Assembly: GCA_024180945.1 (NCBI GenBank)
Contig: JAKSGN010000007.1
Location: forward strand, 3,720,001 to 3,784,000
Length of the DNA stretch: 64,000 nt
Source: Macrophomina tecta
Taxonomy: Eukaryota > Ascomycota > Dothideomycetes > Botryosphaeriales > Botryosphaeriaceae
Direction of reading: 5' to 3'
The position numbers were made by a program, and so were the translations under genes. Below, in pieces: positions 1-11,653 of this stretch. Position 1 is the stretch's first letter. Each line of letters opens with the position of its first letter. Below the pieces are notes generated by a model. It was not told the origin of the DNA and did no database searches. It worked only from the letters and a program-made list of their open reading frames with translations.

Positions 1-145
1 GGGGGTCAGAGAAAAGAAATTTTTCAGCATTCAAGGAAGTGCTATTAGGCTTTCAACACCTATTTTCCCTCGTTATGCCGTGATGCCGTTTTCGCTGAAA
101 AAAGGCGCCAATCCCCCATGAAGAACCCCACTCGTCACATCAAAT

Positions 146-996
146 TTACGCGTCCTCGACGATGTTGCCCCTCTCCGACACGTACAGACCGTCCAAGAAC
201 TGGCACAATCGTCAATCATTTGATCAGGCACCGGGCGGCCAGTGCTTCAACTCACCTTACGGATATCCTTGTTCCTCACACGGCAGACCTGCTGGATGTC
301 TGCGGCGCTCTGGGAAACATTCTCGAGGTCGTTACCGGTGAGCTGGAGCTCGTCCTTGACGTTCTTCGACGCCTCGACGTCGACACCGGGGTGCATCACG
401 ACCCTGCGGACGTACTTCTCGCCCAAGAAGTTGCTGTAACCCACATCAGCGCCAGCTATTCCCGCCAGATTCTCCTACGCCATATTCCTCCGCACGTTTG
501 ACTCCACATACCGGATCTCAACCTCGAACAGGCCAGTCTCCTTGTTCTTGTCGATGTTGACGTTGATGGGGAAATGGGCGTAGACGTAACGCATCTTGTA
601 CTTGAAGCCCTTGGTGACACCAATGATCAAGTTGTTGATGATGGTGCGAACGGTGCGGAGGGTAGCGACGCTCTTGCGCGAGCCGTGGTGGAGTTCGATG
701 TTAATGACATCCTTCTTGGGGTGGGTGAAAGAAACCGCGAGATGGCCAAGGTCCTTGGTCAGCTTGCCTAGAGGCACTGTCAATCTCTCTGCTCGAGGCG
801 CATTTGCGCTCATTGGTGCCTACCGCGGGGACCCTCAACGGTGACAACCCTCGTCTTGATCGAGACCTTAACTGCGATTCGCGACGCTCGTTAGCCCGGC
901 CTGTGCCTCTTATGTATCGTTGCGCGCGGCGCGGGCCGTGTGGTACTCACCACCCTCGGGGATGGTCAGCGACTCGGAGCTGTGGATGTACTTCAT
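146..996 (-). CDS. RPL9: 60S ribosomal protein L9 (uL6)
   Basis: Structural protein of the large cytosolic ribosomal subunit. Five exons: 996-951, 871-824, 767-512, 433-256 and 199-146. They join to 193 codons, against about 191-192 residues usual for the family. Seen: N-terminus [15 protein letters not shown], then [37 protein letters not shown], and the C-terminal block [11 protein letters not shown] followed by [13 protein letters not shown], all typical of eukaryotic L9. The third exon uses the TAG acceptor at 770-768, not the earlier CAG, because only this gives GPRGKLTKDL. Four introns in a short ribosomal-protein gene are common in filamentous fungi. Upstream on the same strand is an af470-like gene. 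Identification is firm; exon edges are inferred by frame and conservation. Confidence 0.95.
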
Positions 997-1652
997 TTTG
1001 GGTCGATTGGCGGCGTGTCCTGGGGGTTGTCGTCGTCGGTCGTCGTCGCTACCTGCCCGTCACGGTCTTTCGTGGAATTTCTGGTGGGTGAAGCCGATCC
1101 AGCATAAGCGAGCCGACAAGTTTTTCCGCCCGATTTGCGCCGCCCGGGCACGTGATGCACAAATCCAGGAATTCGGGTGCAGGTGCGCGTCTGCTGAGAA
1201 CACGAACTAAAAGCCGGCCAGAGTCTGCCACTTGCCTCTTGCTCGGAGACTACTTGTTCTCGTTAGCCCGAGTTTCCCTCGCGCTCACCCGCAACAGCGT
1301 CGCTGCGCAGCATGCTTCATCTCAATGGACAACAACGACAACAACAACAGCAACAACACTCCTACTGCAGGAATTGCTCGGACTTCTCCTATGGTATGAG
1401 CAACAGAAGCCTAGTTGCCACTTTTGAGAAGTCAAAGCAGTATCATGCACGTGAACGCCAGGAAGATCTTTCGAAAATTTTCATCCAGATAATTGCTATA
1501 CGCTCCACTACCCGCTGCAATGCCTAGAAGAGAACATTCAAGACCAGTGACACTATTCGACACTTGGCCTGCAAAAGCATATATGACGCCAGTCCAATTT
1601 AGACTGCTTAACGCCTACATATCCCGGCCGAAGAGAAGCCAATGTCAACGCC
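997..1652. other. Intergenic, RPL9 upstream region
   Basis: No gene seen. It should hold the RPL9 promoter and the 3' end of the af470-like transcript. A CAA-rich simple stretch lies at about 1329-1360. Short open frames here have no recognisable protein character. Confidence 0.6.
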
Positions 1653-2890
1653 TCAGATAGCGTTCAGGCGACCGTAATTCTCATACGGATCATCATTGTA
1701 CTTGTCGTGCTCTTTTGCCTGTGAGCCAGTTGCTGATATCCGGCCTGCACTAGTCTTGAGGAGGCCTTTACGCGCATCCACGATGGGGTAGTAATACCCC
1801 TTTTCGCCAGCCTTGACGCCCAGCGCATCATTATTTTTCTCCAACGTGCGGGGAACGGTTGTGGCAGCTGCGTGGCTCGTTAGCATTTCCTCGGTCAGCC
1901 AGGGCAATTAGACACTGTGAACTCACCAAGACCGCGCGGCTTCGAATTGACGTAAATACCCTTTGGATTATTCTTCAGCGCTGTAGTCATTGCCTGCAGT
2001 ATACGCTGTCTTACCTCCCAATTACCGGCAGGGCTTCGGAAAACCTCATGCCAGATACTGATATGCTTGAGTTTAGCAAGTTTCTGATTCCACCAGTTCC
2101 ACGCTTCCCGGTGCAGAGGGTCGTGCGCGAACTTATGCAGACCTTCCAGGTTCTCAAAGAACATAACAGTCATGACCTCGCTGTTTGTCGATGACTCGCC
2201 GACAACGTGATAAGCGGTCATGCCCAAAAGGCCGTACTCCTCTGATCGCTCTGAAAAGAACTGTCAACAGGTATCTCGGCCAACTGCGTCCGCCATATAG
2301 CTTACTCTCTGCGTCCTGGCACAGCCCATTGAAGTAATCTCCGAGCTCTTTGTTACCCGGCGCAAACATTCCCAGGGGACTGTTTGAATCAGCGGCGCCA
2401 TCTCACAGTCCAGGCAGCGGACAAGCTTACTGGGTATTCCTCGCCCCAATGTGAAAAACGACAATATCTTTGTTGGCGGTCTGGCCCCTGTATTTGCCAT
2501 CCGAATCCGGGTAATGAACTGCGAACTTGTTGTATATAGTGTCCTCCACTGCAGGATTTGGCTTTACGCCATTCGTGATCAAAGCAATGTCCACTACACG
2601 GTAGAAAATGAGTAAGAAAGCTGGTGCAAATGCAATGCGGCCCACAGCCAGGAAGAGAAGGCACTGGAAACATGCTCCAAGAGCAAGCCAGGATGAGATG
2701 GTGAGCTGATCGCGGATCATCTATCATGTGCGATCAGCATGTTTGATTGCAGCAAAATGAATCGGAAAACGACTCATAGACATACCGCAATCATGGCCAC
2801 AGGAATTCCCCATTCTTTTCTCTGTCCAGAATTGACCTGCGACGAAACAGGCCTCTGCGCCGCCGGTTTGAGCAACGGTACGTAATCCAT
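1653..2890 (-). CDS. af470-like monooxygenase family protein (DUF4188)
   Basis: Fungal protein of the family named after the fumagillin-cluster protein af470 (formerly DUF4188). Members are predicted alpha/beta-barrel monooxygenases, but the substrate here is unknown. Six exons: 2890-2786, 2720-2431, 2379-2306, 2250-2015, 1960-1927 and 1867-1653, giving 317 residues. Seen: a short N-terminal arm, a hydrophobic segment at about residues 36-65 (likely membrane anchor), the signature VVFHIGARNTHPLGMFAPG, then EEYGLLGMTAY, HKFAHDPLHREAWNWW and HEVFRSPAGNWE, ending with YYYPIVDARKGLLKTSAGR. The first exon was added because it is in frame through a good GTATGT donor. No other secondary-metabolism gene is adjacent, so a stand-alone role is likely. 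The family call is good; enzymatic activity is inferred. Confidence 0.8.
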
Positions 2891-5800
2891 CTCTTATTGT
2901 CGAGGTATATGAATTGGGATGTGATGGTTCAGGATTACAAGGACCCAACATCGAGTTTCAAGCAGCGGCTTGCAACTTTAATAAAGATTGGAGCCTTCGA
3001 GTCTTTGCAGGATTCTCCGGAATGCGGGCGGAGAGGCAGATGCCTCACCTGCCTGGAGCTGCTTACGGTTGCGGAGGCGCTGATTTGTGCACGTCACACG
3101 ATGGCTGTGGCCCGAGCCCACTTTCAGCAGTTGTCCTAACCGCTTCCTGACAACCCAAAGTCGCCTCCACATGGATGCAATGACAGGCGGCGCCAACTTA
3201 AGGCCTGTTGTAAGCACAGCGAGGCTGGTAAGCGGGAAACGGAGGGACTGGAAAGAGCGGTCGAATAACGAGCAGCCCACAGTTAGCGGTCGGGCTTTTC
3301 CGTGTGAGATTTTAGTCGGAGAGGGATGAATGCAGTGGCAGAGTGGCTTGGTTGAAGGCGGAACCAAATGGCGCTTACGGGCTAAAGACAAGCCGTGTGT
3401 TAGCGCCAAAAGGCGCACACGTGTTCAGCCTCTCAGCCGGAGGGTCGGCTATAGAACAGCACGAGTGGTAACGCCGACAGAACATGTGACTCTCGTTCAT
3501 GGATTTATCAGCTTTAATTAAACCCACGCACTGTTTTGCTATTCATATCGAAAGCTGGCGAGGAATGACGTTTACGCGCTTACCAGCCAAGTTCGTATAG
3601 CACACGGAGCGATCATTCTCTCCGAACTCTTGCATTAGATCCACGTCGTGCACCAGGCCGGTGGTCAGAACATTGCAAATGTGCCATTATCATGCAGAGT
3701 CGGAGCACTCACCTGTATATCAGTACGATCAAAAAAGAGGAAGAAAAAAAATCGTAAGGATACCTGTATCCGGAGGAGTGCTTCAACTACCCACTGTTGT
3801 TGTCGGATTGCTGCAGATGCTTTTGACACTGACCTCGCAATCCACTTAATAAATCTCGAATTGTGTTGTAATCGATTTTCTATTATTACTAGATGAGTGT
3901 ATTCTCAGGCCATGCTTGTCTTCTTTATGCAACACAACTCTGTTGCGGATGCTCGCGCAGTGTGAAAAGACAAGTTCGCTGGAAAGCTTCAGCGACATCA
4001 TAGTCATCGCGCCATCGCTTATAGGGATCAAGAAATTCAATCAGAGCTATGCATTCCAGTAAATTAGCTACGTTTTCACCCAGATCATTGCGTCTACTGC
4101 CCATGATAACTGCTTTCACAGGCCATATTCAGAATCCGGACGAATTCGCGCGGGACGAGTAGGTTAATAACGTGAAGAACAGGCACCCTAACGTCCTTTC
4201 TCATGATGTAGCCTCAACAAAGCTCCGCCATCCATTATCGTGTGCATGGGCCTATCAATATGTCAGCAAAGGGGAAACCTCAAGTCCACTTCGCGATAGG
4301 AACTCATAGAGGGGAGAAGCAGAGCAATTTCAAGCTGTGCATTTAGCCTTTAGTCCTCCTCATGGCAAACCTAAAGAGAGTAATATGGGAAGTGATCTAA
4401 CACACTCAGTCATGCAGGCATGTAGTAAAATTTCGTCTCAGTCTGTAAGGATAAAGACTTCGAAGACAGGGTATTGATGTGCAGAGGAGGGAGGAAATCA
4501 TACACCCAAACTTTCATGGACAGACGGTGTGAAATGAGAATCGCCTGAACTTAGCAACTTCCAGTCACTCTAGCTGCATGTGAGGGGCGGAAAGCCTGTC
4601 GTGGAAATTTCAGCCCACAGCCTCCCCAGGGCCCATGTTGCGTCTCGAACCGCCGAACAGGCAACCAGGAGATCGCACATAGCCACCTAACAAACAGTGG
4701 TCCGTACGGTACTGATGCCTTCAATCCTCTCATAACACTGCAAGATTGCTGAGGAACCTGTTTCTCATAAGTGCACAGGCGACTTGACGACATGCCTGAC
4801 TATATCCGCTTGTGAGTCGCCAAGCCTTCTCATACTGCCTCACACTAACAGATCGAAGCAAGAGCTGGTTGGAAGAGCAAATACCTGAAGTTGACGGCCG
4901 AGAAGCGGCTAGGCTCGCGTTAGTGTTGCTCGCCGTATACCAGCATCCCCAGCTGAACGTAGCACAGGACGCAAATCTGGCAGCATTTCGAACTATCCGA
5001 TGACGGACTGCACCCAAACGCCCATCGGCATGATGGATCTCTTCTGGCACAACTCTACCGTTGCGAGTCCGAAGCGGCTTCAAGGGGACGAGACGCTGCT
5101 CTCAGGGATGCTGACGCTGCGCGACGAGCCTTAGAGCTATCCTCGCGGCACTCGACCGCACCCGGGCTCAATGGAATCGAATCAGGAATCAGTTATACGA
5201 CGGCGAAGACAGGATATCCCACACATGCGACTGGGTGCAGGAGTTCAGGGACGTTCTCGTTGGCACAGCTATTCTGTTGACTCAAATGGAGACTGCGACC
5301 TACCGTCTCTGGGTGGAGATTCTAGTGGGCGAGCTTGTATTCGATCGTGGAGGCGATGAAGGTCGCCAATCACCTCCACCAGCATATCGTGATGCTGTGC
5401 GGCTGAATTGAAGGGAGACTTCGGGGGTTGAGCACTCAGTGCTGCCACTCCTCTTTCGGCTTCGGCATCACATCATTATAGCGCGCCTACCGTTGAGTGT
5501 TAGCTTCAGACGCTGGCATTACCGCAAGTTAAGAGCAGAAAGAGAACATAACAGCACAAGAACTACTGCGGTTTGGCACAACTGAGTTTGCCCCGGGTTG
5601 GGTAGGTCTTCAAGGACGGAAGAGCAGCTCGCAGCTCGCAGCTCGGGATGACAGACGAATGGTCCAGACATCGGCGGGAGCACCGTTATTGTTCTCACCT
5701 TGGAGGATGCGCAGCAGGCAATTGAGGTCAAGTGAGGTGGTGGATAACGTAGCGATGAGGTTATGTAGTGGATGTCTGCCAGGGATGGCGGGGGGTCCGG

Positions 5801-6122
5801 CGCACGATGAGGCTTTTGCGGGTGTGGGGCGGGCAGGGATGGTTGCGTCGCGCGCGGGATGGCATTTCTCGGTTCACAACTGGGAGCACGGCCCAAGCTC
5901 CCCAGCTGCATGCAAGTGACGTCGTTGTAGCGAGCTGTCCGCCTACATCAACTGGCGCTCCTGCATTGTCTCCCTTTCTTCTCTCTCTCCTGTCTTCAGC
6001 GCCAGCGTCATCTTCATCACCTCCAAGCACAACTCTCCTCCAACCTCCAACATCCCGCTCTCTATCTACACTCTGCCTCTTCACGGACTCTCTTCACACT
6101 CACTACGCCCTCAACCGCCAAC
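2891..6122. other. Gene-poor stretch with gene relics
   Basis: No intact gene was recognised in 3.2 kb. It holds a possible decayed Zn2Cys6 finger at about 3172-3264 (+) and a frameshifted protein-like segment at 4961-5411 (+), listed separately. A short tandem run of gcagctc lies at about 5623-5645. The right end (about 5900-6122) is CT-rich, as expected for the promoter and 5' UTR of the LEA-like gene. Confidence 0.5.
4961..5411 (+). pseudogene. Frameshifted remnant of an unrecognised gene
   Basis: Two overlapping open frames together read like one protein. The first (codon phase of 5131) gives an Ala/Arg-rich helical segment ending LRDADAARRALEL. The second (phase of 5115, open 5115-5411) continues as ILAALDRTRAQWNRIRNQL, then THTCDWVQEFRDVL-like sequence (H-T-C-D-W-V-Q-E-F), LLTQMETATYRLWVEILVG and a tail ending SPPPAYRDAVRLN before TGA. 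Loss of one base near 5136 would explain the switch. No splice pair joins the frames cleanly at that point. Further upstream the first frame hits stops (TGA and TAG within 4950-4960). I do not recognise the family. A gene with an intron (acceptor TTAG at 5130-5133) is the alternative. Confidence 0.3.
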
Positions 6123-6563
6123 ATGTTCCGCACTGCCATCGCCCGTAACGCCCGCCTCTTCACGACTTCGGCTCGTTTCCAGAAGAGCGCTGTCGATAGC
6201 GTCAAGGACACTGCCAAGAAGGTTGACAGGACAGTCTCCGATGAGCTGGTGAAGGGCATTGAGAAGAGCGGTACGTCATCAATACCTCATCCCGTCCTCG
6301 CCCGTTGCACAGCACATGTTTTCTCAACAAAACGCCAAGTCTTCCACGACCGCACACAAGACGTGAGCTGACTCAAAGACTCTACAGAGCAAGCTGCCGA
6401 CAAAGTCAAGAGCGCCACTGGCGTTGGTGCGCAGAAGGCCGAGGGCACTGCCGCTGAGGCGAAGGGAAAGGCACACGAGCTTGCCGGTGAGGCCAAGGGC
6501 AAGGCTCACGAGGTCGCTGGCAAGGCCCAAGGCAAGGCCGAGGAGGTCAAGGGAAAGATGTAA
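6123..6563 (+). CDS. Small mitochondrial LEA-like stress protein
   Basis: A 107-residue protein in two exons (6123-6270, 6388-6563; donor GTACGT, acceptor CTACAG). The N-terminus MFRTAIARNARLFTTSARF is rich in Arg, Ser and Thr with no acidic residue, typical of a mitochondrial targeting peptide. The rest is a hydrophilic Lys/Ala/Glu helix with 11-mer-like repeats (KGKAHELAGEA, KGKAHEVAGKA, QGKAEEVKGK). This is the composition of group 3 LEA or CsbD-like proteins, which protect proteins and membranes during desiccation and heat. Mitochondrial location and the protective role are inferred from composition. The long CT-rich leader before 6123 fits a well-expressed fungal gene. Confidence 0.75.
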
Positions 6564-7566
6564 ACGCTATAAGATGGGGGCAGGGGAAGAAGATGTATTG
6601 ACTTGAGGAATGGACGACTTACCTTCAAGTTCATGATACAGAGTGTAATGCATACCCAAAAGCATCAATGAGATGACAGCGTCTTTCTGGTAGATTCCAT
6701 TCAATCCATCGTTTCGTTTCGTGCGCAACGTGTACCATCGCCGTCCTTGGGTGTTCCAGCAAAGGAAGTTCTGACGGCATAACATCATTCAAGCCTTGAA
6801 TCACCGCCCCGACTAATCTCACTACTGGCAAACTTACTGTTCGGAGGATTCTCTGCGACGGGAGATGTTCTTCAACAGTATGCGGTGGACCGCCTAGGAG
6901 TGTGTCTCAACAGGTTCCAGAAAGTAATCAATCCTCTTATCGACCAATCTGAATGGAGTGGAATCGCATCCATAGTACTTTCTGGTGAGTGGGCAGGCCA
7001 CTCCAACGCATGAATTATTACCTGGACAAACGACCGGTAGCCATCGTCTCTGGCGCTGCCAATGTGACGTTTGATTATTTGGCGGATCTTGCAGTGAATC
7101 GTTCGGAATGATCTTGGAGCCCTGGTGTCAGGTACGGAAGGTCACGGAGCAAGCCGAGCTGCATTCTTGGTTGAGACGAAGACGACAGCGATCGGGGCGT
7201 TGGGGGTGTTGTGGGGGGGGAGGGGGGGAGGAGGGGGAGGGAATAAGCTGTGTGGCTTTGTGATGTCGAGCCCTGCTGATTTCGTTATTCGAACGTCTCA
7301 GAGATGGCGGGAAATCGGTCTCGGAACGATGTGGGGTGTCGGTGATCGGGAGGCGATCATGGAAGTCGTTGCCTAATGAGCGCGTCCCACTGTCGGCTGC
7401 AGCTTCACCCGGCGCTTTGCGTGAACGTGTCCGATTGTCAGTCCCAGAGCTGCGCAACACTTCTTCCGCCACCACACCGTCTTGCTGGTTCTCTTGCCTA
7501 CGTTTGCCCACGCAGATGGATCTCCCGCGCTACTTTGTCCTCCTTTGATTTGCACGGCTCGCCATC
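6564..7566. other. Intergenic, HRD1 upstream region with G-rich tract
   Basis: No gene seen in about 1 kb. It contains the 3' end of the LEA-like gene and the HRD1 promoter. A very G-rich tract at 7202-7241 is listed separately. Confidence 0.55.
7202..7241 (+). other. Potential G-quadruplex tract
   Basis: Runs of 5, 8, 7, 5 and 3 guanines are separated by one to six bases, more than the four G3+ runs needed for an intramolecular quadruplex. It lies about 330 bases upstream of the HRD1 start codon, on the coding strand. A role in HRD1 expression is speculation. Confidence 0.6.
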
Positions 7567-10439
7567 ATGCGCATCGCCGCCTACGTTGGGGTAAGCTCAA
7601 ACCGCTCACGCCGCCCAGCTCCGCAACTCGCTGAGGTACTGACATTGTCGCGACAGACTTCTGTGGCCCTGGCCGTCTCGGTGCTACTTCGCGCAGCATA
7701 CGAGAGGCCTAATTTCTACTCCGCTTGCGTCTATCTCTCGCAATCGAACGCCTGTCTTATGGTGCGTATAATCCGAGCTTCCGCACCCCCTCCGCCCACT
7801 CTAACAGCTACTGTAGATCCTTACGAACCTCGTCTTGCTCCTCACGGCCTCCTTCATGTACGGACTCCAACGTCTCCTCTACGGACCTCTTCGCCCAATG
7901 GAAGTTGAGCGCCTATACGAGCATGCTTGGTTTGCCATAACCGAAACTCTGCTAGCTATGACTATCTTCCGGGATGATGTTGGCGTGTGGTTCTTTGTCA
8001 TGTTTGTCAGCCTCATAGCTGGCAAGATATGGCAGTGGATCGGTGCCGGCCGCGTTGAGTTCGTCGAGCAGCAGCCCCCTACCTCGAACGAGATCTTCTT
8101 CCACTCCCGGCTCTCCTCTTCGCTGATACTGTCCATCGTATATGACTCAATGATGCTCGGATACTGCATAGACACGGTATTGCGACAGCCACGACCAAAT
8201 ATGATCGTCATGTTCGGATTTGAGTATGCCTTACTGCTCATCGAGTCATGTGCAACTTTCTTCAGACACATATTGTGTCTTGTCGATCTCACGGTTCAGA
8301 GAAAGCAAACAGAGGCCAAACGACAAGAGCTCTTGCAAGAGAGAAGGGTAGAAAGAAGGAGGCAAAGGGAAGAAGCAGGAGAAGGGGCTATCTCTGAAGT
8401 TGACCTTGCTGCAGAAGACATAGAGGTGGATGACAACGAGATCGACGTACCGGGCTGGGAAGGCAAGGGCCGCTGGATATTCTATTTGGACCTCGCAAAA
8501 GGTTCGCCCCCTGGAATTACCGCTGCAGAGCTCGGACTAACAGGTGCCAGATTTCGTCAAGTTGACCATCTATATGGCCTTCTTTGTCATTTTAATGATG
8601 TTCCATGGCCTTCCTATCCATATCATGAGAGACGTCCTCTTGACATTCCGCTCGTTCCACAAACGGATCTACGACTTCTTACGCTACCGGAACGCTACTC
8701 GCGATATGAACTCTCGCTACCCTGATGCTACCTCCGAAGACCTCGGAGAGAACAACATTTGCATCATCTGCCGTGAGGAGATGCGTCCGTGGACGACGTC
8801 AGAGCAAGCACAAGCTCCTGTGGATCGCACTCAGCCCCATCAACCGCCACCGCGTCACATTGACGAACGTCACCGGGCCAAGAAGCTACCATGCGGCCAT
8901 TGTCTTCATATCAGTTGTCTGCGCAGCTGGCTTGAACGTCAACAAGCTTGCCCTACCTGTCGCCAACCTGTACTCGTTGAGGAGACTAGGCAACGTCAAC
9001 AGAACAATCGCGCCAATCCGGCTGCCAATGTTGGTGCACAGGCCGGACTTCCGCAAGGTGGACAGAATGACCCGCAAGATCCTGACGCTCAGCAACCACC
9101 TCTCCCACGCATGCGCCAAATCCAGTTTGGTCCTTTCCGCATTGGGTACGGAGTGCGGGCTGTAAACCTGAACAATGCGCAGTTGGAGAACCCACTCGCA
9201 CAAGTCCTGGAGCAAGGCAGGCAGCAACAACAGCAGGTGCAGCAGCAGCAGCAGCAGCAGCAGCAACGCGGTGGTCCCACGGACCGCTCATCACGTGCGC
9301 TGCTGCGGGAGGCCACGGCCAACCCTCTTCGTGCAGACTCTGTTATCGCGCAGACCATGTGGTTAGACCAACTGGAGCGTCGCCTTATGAGCGAAATACA
9401 AGCCTTAAACGTAGCCCACAACCAGCTTCATCTTGTTCGAGCTTTGCAGGCAGAGTACATGCGTCTTCGTCGGGTTGCAGCAGCTAACGCTGTCAACGGA
9501 CCTCAACCGATACAAGACGCACAATCTCCTCTCGCAAATATCTTCGCTGGTATGAACACCGCGGGCCTTGACCTCAACGCGCCTTTAGGGTCCGGCATTA
9601 ACCAACCGCAAATTTTTAATCCGGCTTCGGAACAGCCTCTGATGGGTGCTGATGATCCCAATCTTCCTCCAGGCCTCGCGCTACCTCACGGCTGGACCCT
9701 ACTGCCGCTTCACAGAGCTGACGGCACGGTGGCACAAGGAGAATCGAGCACTCAGGGGGCAGCGCAGCCTTCGCACGAGGGCCGCCCGACAGCTCAGTCG
9801 GCAAATGATGCAGCAGCATCCCTCCAAACATGGAACGACACAATGACGCGGACGCTTCACGAAGCACGCAGCCGCAATTACACACCTGTTGATGTTGCGT
9901 CGCAGCCACAGCCAGCAACCAATCCATCTAACGGATTGGGTAAGTAAGATGCCTTGATATCAGGAATGCCCACTAATCGAACTTCAGGGAACCCCCTACC
10001 TGGTCCAAGCGCTATGCCTCTGGATCCCAACGATCCTGGAATTGCTGTACAGACCACCCATGGCCCGACCAGATTACCGGCTCAGATAGCCAATCAACCC
10101 TTGGCGCAGCCCGTCAACGAGCCTATACCTGCTCGGAATGCGGCCCCTCTTGGGTCGATACATCCGAGTCAAAGCAGCACTGTGGATACAGAAAATTCAT
10201 CGTCTTCAGTGCAGCAATCACAACCAGCCGCCGCTGGCTCATCGGAAAACCCAAGTGACGTAACTGCTACGACCATTACTTCTGGAGAGAGTACTGAAAA
10301 AGCCCGAGAGCCCAGCATAGTTGACGCTCGTCAGCGTGCTGCCCTCAGCGATGGCGTTAGCAGCTCGGCTTCTGCAACTGAGCAGTCTTTTCAGTCGTTA
10401 CAGCCCCGCGTCGAGGATGGAGAGGACGATGATAATTAA
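7567..10439 (+). CDS. HRD1: ERAD E3 ubiquitin ligase Hrd1 (synoviolin)
   Basis: Multi-spanning ER membrane RING ubiquitin ligase. It forms the retrotranslocation channel and ubiquitinates misfolded lumenal and membrane proteins. Five exons: 7567-7590, 7657-7761, 7817-8501, 8551-9939 and 9988-10439, giving 884 residues. The first exon codes only eight residues. Seen: several hydrophobic helices in the first 300 residues, with the family block [19 protein letters not shown] and [19 protein letters not shown]2 lies at about 339-410 ([31 protein letters not shown]), with a long Pro-rich insert before the CGH. A Gln-rich run is at about 493-511. The long Ser/Pro/Gln-rich cytosolic tail is disordered. 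The fourth exon must use the CAG at 8548-8550, because the CAG seven bases earlier breaks the frame. Confidence 0.95.
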
Positions 10440-11653
10440 GGTACATCTCCGGATGTTATCGAGGTACAGGCGACAAATACATTCTTTCAATCCTTTCGGC
10501 ATGGAACGGCATCGGCTCCATGGACAATCATTCTTTGGTGGACAATAGGATGCACTGAGTCATGCCTGAAATACAAGCTTCTGTGTAATTATACCCTTTA
10601 TTTGCATAGCGATGGCGTAGCAGGAAACAAATATGTGTCAACTTCGTGACTACCCTCATTCTCCAATTTACAGATTGCCTTGATACGGGGCAAGTTCTGT
10701 GGCTCGATCCTACGCAGTAAAACCAAGACTCCGATGAATGGAGGTGGTCCAAGATTGCTGCATTTGAGTTGATTGACTCTAGTTCGAATTGTGACAAACT
10801 CTTGCACGAAGTAAGCTGTGAGTCAATCTGCATCTGTGCGACTGCAAGAGACTGCCGGCGAACAAGATCGCTGAAGACTTGTCTAGCCGCTTCGTTTGTT
10901 CGAGTCGTGATTATTTGGACCACGCACAGAGCTGCCTCCGGGCCAAAACAAATGTGGCTACCGCTCAAGCGGACCTTCCCCGCCCCGATCAGTTAGGGGA
11001 AAAAGAGTGGGCCAGCGCGGGCGCTCCAAAATTTTTGTTCGGACAAAGAAGAAAAAAAGAAAAACTCGAACAGCGCAAAACGAGAATCGACCACACGCAG
11101 TGGCGTTCGGGTTCAGTTCCAAAGATTCTTAAATGGCGTTTAGTGGCGGTTACACGGTCACTTCTGGTAAAAGGCAAGAAATGAATTCATTATAACCTAC
11201 CACGCCAATTAAAGCTTGTCGCCATTTGCTGTTATATGTTACTCCTCTGCGACTTCACAGCTGCATCAGTCCTGTCGACAGCTTGTCCGCAACGATGATT
11301 TACACTAGCTACCTGCACGCAGCCTTGGCGCTAATGCCCGGCGCATGGGCGACAAAGATATTTGGGCGTGAGGAATGGATTGAATCGGCTTCAATGTCAC
11401 AGCAGCAAGACCAAGCCCCCGTATGGAGCTGCAGCACCCTTGCGGATGAGTGTACCAAAATCGAAGACATCAACACCCGAACAAATGCTGCCACTGCCTC
11501 TATGCAGCGGGTGAGTCTTCATTAAAGTCGTTCCATTTCTTAAGCCACTTCCAAGTGGCTGTTAGCAGCGGAAAGCCGATCTATCCCTCTCTGCCTATCT
11601 CTGCCACCCTAGTATACAACACGCGGCTCTGTTTCCTGTATTCCTCCTTAAGT
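10440..11653. other. Convergent intergenic region HRD1/PUP1
   Basis: No supported gene. One short plus-strand frame from 11295 starts with a signal-peptide-like stretch (MIYTSYLHAALALMPGAWA) and runs into a GTGAGT donor-like site at about 11513. It is too short to call. Confidence 0.5.

Noticed and set aside
146..996. Plus-strand open frames across RPL9
   Set aside because: They are antisense shadows; the minus strand gives the full conserved L9 sequence.
4621..4690. A TCGAACC element suggesting a minus-strand tRNA
   Set aside because: The flanking bases do not form the T-arm stem and no acceptor stem was found.
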